From positions 205,475,741 through 205,539,740 of the forward strand of contig CM041465.1 in assembly GCA_023213395.1 (NCBI GenBank): a stretch of 64,000 nucleotides of DNA. The letters run 5' to 3'. Below are positions 58,400-64,000 of this stretch, in pieces. Position 1 is the stretch's first letter. Every line of letters starts with the position of its first letter. The notes below the pieces were generated by a model, which was not told where the DNA came from, made no database searches, and worked only from the letters and a program-made list of their open reading frames with translations. The DNA is from Cycas panzhihuaensis. Lineage: Eukaryota; Cycadophyta. The position numbers were made by a program, and so were the translations under genes.

Positions 58400-59640
58400 T
58401 GTTTTATCCTTTGTTTTTCATTCCCAATAGATTTTTGAGATATTGAAACTTGTCATTTAGTAAGGATTTTATGAATATATCTGCAAGTTATTATTCATTA
58501 CTATAGTATTATGAATCTATTTCTTTACTCTTAACTTTTTCTTTAATAAAATAATGTACTTATATATGTTTTATTCTTGTATGAAAGACATAATTTTTTA
58601 TTAATTTGATAACACTTTAATTATAAAAAAAGATTAGGGTTACTTTAAAGTAATTTAAACCTAAATTTCTAAGAAGTTACCTTAACCACACTGCTTCATA
58701 GGATGCACTAACTACAACCTTGTATTTTATTTTTGCTGATGACAATGCCATAATTGTCTATTTTTTGCTACTATAAGATGTCACAGTTGATCTTAGATTG
58801 AAACAATATCCTACTGCAGACTTTCTCTCCTATCATTTACTTGCGTAATCTAAGTCACTATATCCAATCAATTCTAATTTGTTTATCTTAATATATTTCA
58901 ACACCAGATCCAATCTACATTTGATATATCTTAAAATTCTTTTAGTAGCATTCTAGTGGGTGATCTTAGGGGTATGCGTGTAATTAGAGACAATTTCTAT
59001 AGAAAATGATATGTCTAGTCTGATTGTTATTAAGTAAATGAGACTTTTAACTAACTGCCTATGAAGTATCTCATTTACTTATTGATTATCTTTATTAGTT
59101 GTCAGAACACATTCCATTATTATACGTGGGGCACTGAGATTATAATATTCCATATTGAATATTTTTAAGAAGATTCTTGGTATACTTTGAATGTGAGATA
59201 AAGATAGCATTTGTTACTTGATTTACTTCAATACCAAGATAGTAGTGAAGTGGGCCTATATCTGTCATCTTGAAATTGGTTTCCATCTGTGTTATCACAT
59301 ATTTAATTGTTTTATGTTTATTGTTTGAAACAATATCATCTGCATACATTAGTTATTGTAATCAAGTCATTTTCTTAATCTTTAATATAAAAACTTCGAT
59401 TAGATTCATACATATTAAATTATTTTTCTTTGAGATGATGATCTAATTTTGTGTATTAGGCTTGTGATACTTGCTTTAAGCCATATACTGCCTTTCTCAA
59501 TTTGTAGACAAATGTTTTTTTTTTTCTTTTTTTATATACCTTGGAGGTTACTCTATATAAATTTCTTCATCCATATTGCCATTTAAAAAGTTACTTTTTA
59601 CATGAAGTTGCACAATTTCCCATCTATGTTGTGCTACCAT
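58400..59640 (-). pseudogene. copia E RT and RNase H, disrupted
   Basis: Minus strand: SNFLNGNMDEEIYIE near 59590 (RT), KAVYGLKQVSQA near 59480, then the catalytic box MYADDIVSNNKHK at 59349-59311, and MTDIGPLHYYLGIEV. RNase H is present in traces to about 58440, where IYSNPYMTSFNISK-like sequence corresponds to IFTK-L---KF at the end of pol. Several stops in each domain. YADD is intact. Confidence 0.86.
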
Positions 59641-59642
59641 AG

Positions 59643-59667
59643 TTTTTTTTTTTTTTTTTTTTTTTTT
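59643..59667 (-). other. LINE poly(A) tail
   Basis: 25 uninterrupted T on the plus strand at the LINE/copia E junction. Confidence 0.92.
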
Positions 59668-59920
59668 GATATGGTAAAAAATATTGAAGGGGTTTTTCCA
59701 GGTCCCCAAACCAAGTTACATCAGCTGCCTTCCAGCGAGAAAAAGAATGGCCATGACATGTCCATGGCCTAGCCCATTAAAGCACACACCACAAAACTTT
59801 TGCCTAATACATTTCTAAAGAATGACCTAACAGGTCCAGTCTGACTAGACTCAAAATCTCCTCCGAGAATTCCTCCTTCCATACCATATTTCTTTTGTTT
59901 GCCACTGCCCAATTTGCTAG

Positions 59921-62900
59921 TCAATCCGTCGCCGCATTTCCTTCCCTATACGTATGCCGAATCTGAATACTCTGCTTAGAGCTCAATACATCCTGAGCAT
60001 CCTTAATCATATCTAGATTGCTCCAGTCCACCTCTAACTCCCCCTTTAGGCCCCTAATCACATTCATAGAGTCCCCCTCTATTATCACTCTCTCATATCC
60101 ATCCTCATCCACCAATGCTATCGCCTTCTGCATAGCTCTTAATTCATCTTTGTGGTTTGTCTGGTGACCAAAATATTTCGCAAATGCCCAATAGACTTTT
60201 CCTTCATGATTCCTACATAAACCTCCCCCGCCTGCCTCGCCCGGGTTACCTTTGGCTACCCTATCGAAATTGACTTTAACCCAGGACTCGCTGGGCAAGA
60301 TCCAATGGCATGTCCTCCTTTCTGTTTCCCTACCACTCCATCTAGTTATTCCCCAGCCCATTAAGATACTCTCTTCTCCCTTAGGAATCCTATCCTCATC
60401 CATGGGCTTAAGCATTTCTAAGATATCCCCCTTAATCTTCCCCCAAAGTCTTTGCTCATCCATCCCTCTACCTTGGAAAATTCTTCTTTTACGCTCCTTC
60501 TATATATTCCATGTCCCCACCGGAAGCAATAGTTTCCAAAGCCTACCCAACATCTTACTCTTAAAGGGAGATTTCCACATTAACCACTGATTCTGTAGGG
60601 TCTTGGGGGATACCCATTCTATCCCGATATTAGACCAAAGGCCGGCCTATATGCCCCTAGAATAAGGACAATGGATAGTAATATGGTCTAGGGACTCAGC
60701 ATCCCCCTTGCATAACTCACATCTGTTTACCATGGAAAACTCCCGCTTTATGAGATTATCAATTGTAAGTATCTTGTTCTGTAGGCATAACCACCAAAAT
60801 ACAACTATCTTTGGTAATAAATTCAACTTCCATACCCCTTCCAATAGGTCCTTCTTTTCCACACCTTCTTCCCCAAGGAGCGAATTATAACTGTCTTTTA
60901 CAGTATATGACCCCGAGCAAGAAATTGCCCAAATCAAGATATCTGCTAGATCCCTCTTGGGAATATATTGGTGAATTAATTCGTACTTAAGGTTATGAAT
61001 CTCCTCCTCCATTCCCTATAATTATTCAAACATTCTCTAGTTCCTGTTTTTACCCTGCCTCTCCTAGTAGTTCTTGACTAACAAGCCATATACTTCCTCA
61101 CAAACCCTCTGTATGTTACCAATAGATGGAAAATCCTTCAGAGGTAGTTACCACACCATTTATCCTCCCAAAAACTAATACTTTCTCCATTCCCCAGCTT
61201 CCATCTTAGGCCATTGCTCAGGATGGGCCTTAAGGACATAAGGCCTTTCCAAATGGGGGATCCATTGACCCCCACCCCCACCTCATCTTTCAGAAAGTGC
61301 TTGCCCCCTAGATATTTCCTAGCCACAATGTTACCCCATTGCGTACCTTCCTCTTTTTCCAATCTCCATCCTAGTTTTGCTAAGAGGGCTTTGTTAAAGA
61401 GCCCCATCCTCCTAACATTAAGCCCCCTCGCCCATCTGGGCTTACATATCTTCTCCCATGAGACTAAGTGGATTATGTTCTTCTCCTTAGACCCAGACCA
61501 GAGAAATCTTTTTATGATGCCCTCTATTATTGAGATGATCTTACTTGGCATCTTAAATAGTGTCATTATATAAACTGGGATACTCTGAAGAGACACCACC
61601 ACAAGCTGAATTTTACCTACCAGGCTAAGTAGGGCCCTTTTCCATTCAGCCAACTTCCTCTGGAACCTACCCATGATGGGACTCCATAGGTCCTTGCTCA
61701 TATTACCCACAAAAAGAGGCATCCCCAAGTAGGTGGATGGAAGAGTCTTAATTGGAATCTCCAATACTCTACTGATTCTCCTTTGAAGACTCTCTGGGAT
61801 ATTAATGAAGAAGATAGAGCTTTTCTCCCAATTGATCTTTGATTGGAAGCTGCAGACCATCTTTCAAGGCCCTAGCCTCCCCTAGAGAGGCTTTGCCTAG
61901 AAAAATGTTATTGTCAACAAACTGGTGATGGACAATATTCTCCAGGTTAGAGGAGGGCCTTAGACCAGCCACCTATTCAACCCTCTTTGCTTCCTTAGTA
62001 GCCCTCCCTAAAATTTCTGCCATTATAATAAAGAGATAGGGAGACAGGGGATCTCCCTGCCTCAACCCCCTTAATCTAGAAAAGAAGGGGGACGATGAGC
62101 CATTTATTAACACAAAAAAAGAAGGGTTGGAAATACAACATCTCATCCAATCCCTCCAAACCTCCCCAAAACCAAAAGCCTTCAAACAGTCGAGGAGGCA
62201 GTCCCAGGCTACCCTGTTGTAGGCCTTGGACATATCAGTTTTCACTATCATGCCCGCTTCTTTTCTGTGGTAGGTCGAATGAAACGTCTCAAGGACAGTA
62301 ATTATGCTGTCTACGATCTATCTTCCCTTAACAAACCCATCCTGATTAGTAGAGATAATGAATGACAAACATTCCTTGAGGCAGTTTGGCAACAATTTTG
62401 CCAGGATTTTGTACTTAACATTACACAAACTTATTGGTCTAAAGTCCTCCATGACTTCCGCACCCACTTTTTTGGGAATCAGAACCAAAAAAGTGGATTG
62501 CCAATCTTTTAGAATTAGCTTTTTGTCGAAAAATTCGTTCATCGCCATAATTAAGTCATCTTTTATAATGTCCCAGTATTCCTGGTTGAACCCCGGGGAA
62601 AAACCATCTGGCCTAGGAGCTTTATCCTGGCCCATGCTGAATAAGGCTTTCTCCACTTCCTCCAGGGTGAATGGCTCCATCAACTTTTTATTTTGGGCAT
62701 CGTTGATCAGCCTCGGAATACATCTCAACATGTTCAAATGAACATCAGGATCCTGGCATCCAGGTTCTTCAAAAAGATCTTTAAAGTACTATGTCACTAT
62801 GTTTCTAATTTGATCCTCAGTCACAGAAATATAACCCTCCTTATCACAGAGCTTTCTTATTCTATTATAGGATCTATGTTTTAGCGTCGACATATGAAAG

Positions 62901-63998
62901 AACTTGGTGTTCCTGTCCCCCTCCGCAATCCAAAACTCCCTGGATTTCTGTCTCCAATGGAGTTCCTCGTTGCCCAACACCTCCTCTAGCTCTTTTGTGG
63001 TCTTGCATTCAAGTTGGTCTAGGGAAAGAGATCTTCCCTCTTCTTGGATCCTCAGCTCAACCCTATTCATGTCCTCCAACAGTCTCCCTTTATCTTCGAA
63101 AATGTTTCCAAACACCTCCTTGTTCCAAACTTTAATCTGTCTCTTTAACCAATTCAACTTCTTTGAGAATTTAAACATAGCATACCCTGCAACAGGGATA
63201 CTCCACCACTCCTTAATCCTAGCTCTGAGATCGGGATGTAGCATCCACATACACTCAAAGCGAAAGAGAGCCCCACTATAGTTATCTGGGTATGAAAACT
63301 CCAACAGAAGAGGAGAATGATCAGAGGTCATTTTTGGGAGAGCCTCAAGCTTGAAATCCCCATGACGACATAACCATTCATAATTTATCAACATCCTGTC
63401 TAGCTTAATCTAAATGTGATTATGCCCCAGTCTCCTATTTGACCACATATACCTGGCCCCCTTAAGAGGGACATCCATGAGCCCACCATTCTATAAGAAG
63501 TCTCCCAGGTTAGACATACCCCTAGACCACCCCTCTTGATCTCCTTTCTTATCCTTTGGGATCAAAGCTGAGTTAAAGTTCCCTACTACCAACCATAGGC
63601 CTTTCCACCCCCTGTGGACCTCCACTAAACTGTCCCATAATTGCTTTCTTCCCTCCATTGTCATAGGAGCATAAACATTTGTAACCTACCATAGGATATT
63701 TGTCCTTCTGCAAGCCAGACACACTGTGATAAAATGCTCCCCCTAAGCGACCTAGGACCCTTACCACAAACTTGGGTTCTAGAGGACAACGAGCCCTCTC
63801 GATCCTAAAGCTCCCTCTCTAGCCCTCATCTCCTCCCCCATGCCAAATCTTGTTTTTAACCTCCTTCTCTTTTGCCTGGTCCAATTTCATCTCCTATAAG
63901 AAAACTAAATCCGCTCTCACCCTAGTTCTCAACTCCTTCACCATTCTTTGCTTGGATCAGGTATTTAAGCCCCTTATGTTCCAGGAAAGGGCCTTCAT
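59921..63998 (-). pseudogene. LINE ORF2: endonuclease, RT, zf-RVT, RNase H
   Basis: Starts MKALSWNIRGLNT at 63998, the usual start of plant L1 ORF2 (APE endonuclease). The endonuclease closes with MTSDHSPLLLEF near 63330. RT: QDKAPRPDGFSPGFNQEYW (62650), FLVLIPKKVGAEVM and FRPISLCNVKYKILAK (62470-62400), MIVKTDMSKAYNRVAWDCLL (62251), LRQGDPLSPYLF (62070). The FADD box near 61910 reads HQFVDNNIF. Thumb/connection 61860-61138 (TLPSTYLGMPLF), zf-RVT 61012-60647 (CELCKGD, H, H-C), RNase H 60463-59921 (VNFDRVAKGNPGEAGGGG, HKDELRAMQKAI, IEGDSMNVI). About ten stops or shifts. It would nick DNA and prime reverse transcription there. Confidence 0.93.
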
Positions 63999-64000
63999 GG

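Larger units (their letters stand above)
58220..59642 (-). mobile_element. Ty1/copia retrotransposon E, 3' part, cut by LINE
   Basis: In minus sense: RT, RNase H, PPT, LTR. The other end is interrupted at 59642 by the LINE poly(A); the remainder should lie beyond the right edge of the window. Confidence 0.85.
59643..64000 (-). mobile_element. L1-type LINE, nearly full ORF2, inserted into copia E
   Basis: A run of 25 T at 59643-59667 is the poly(A) tail of a minus-strand insertion. From it leftward in element sense come RNase H, zf-RVT, thumb, RT and endonuclease, up to an ORF2 start at 63998. The 5' UTR and ORF1 would lie beyond the right edge. TGTGCTACCATAG at 59630-59642 is the expected start of the target-site duplication. 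Confidence 0.93.

Noticed and set aside
60252-60590. Plus-strand ORF of 112 codons
   Set aside because: Antisense shadow of LINE RNase H.
61214-61573. Plus-strand ORF of 119 codons
   Set aside because: Antisense shadow of LINE ORF2.
1-64000. tRNA and rRNA genes
   Set aside because: No A-box/B-box pair with cloverleaf or rRNA-like stretch was recognised by eye; a tRNAscan run would settle it.

Overview
This window looks like nuclear DNA of a seed plant with a large, repeat-filled genome. It is AT-rich and contains one compact, intact intron-containing plant gene set in old, nested and heavily mutated retrotransposons. The great age of the elements (many stop codons, diverged LTR pairs, few intact ORFs) fits a slow-turnover genome such as a conifer or other gymnosperm. 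That assignment is an inference; nothing here names the species.

Layout. 1-4109: 5' part of a minus-strand Ty1/copia element running off the left edge, with long leader, PBS and a candidate short LTR. 4110-5734: tandem repeats and an LTR-like block. 5735-10135: copia family A copy 1 (A1, plus strand) with 3' LTR. 10690-12708: an odd element with a copia-like gag start, an unidentified coding stretch and a PPT/LTR start but no visible RT or integrase. 12709-20183: noncoding, AT-rich, with a degenerate tandem repeat at 17439-18080. 20184-24222: a plus-strand LTR split by a complete but internally deleted minus-strand copia element (20531-24044). 25714-29784: family A copy 2 (A2), whose LTR carries a large CT/TA microsatellite. 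30036 onward: PBS and LTR start of another minus-strand element, then unassigned DNA.

32458-35581: RAD51, the strand-exchange recombinase of homologous recombination, nine exons coding for 342 residues without any disruption. It is the only gene in the window that I believe encodes a working host protein. One intron has a GC donor, and an E2F-type site lies upstream.

36383-about 52275: a minus-strand Ty3/gypsy element of Tat/Athila type (integrase style, Asp-tRNA-like PBS, extra ORF 3' of integrase), with another copia element (family B, 46170-51190) inserted between its gag and PBS. 52281-55780: copia C, 3' truncated. 57319-58205: gag remnant of copia D. 58220-59642: 3' part of a minus-strand copia E, interrupted by a minus-strand L1-type LINE (59643-64000) whose poly(A) tail and ORF2 start are both visible.

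The window is therefore a layered insertion record around a conserved DNA-repair gene. I found no convincing tRNA, rRNA or CRISPR. The most unusual items are the GC-AG intron of RAD51, the gag-RNaseH deletion element with an in-frame 94-codon duplication, the gag-plus-unknown element at 10.7-12.7 kb, and the extra ORF of the gypsy element.
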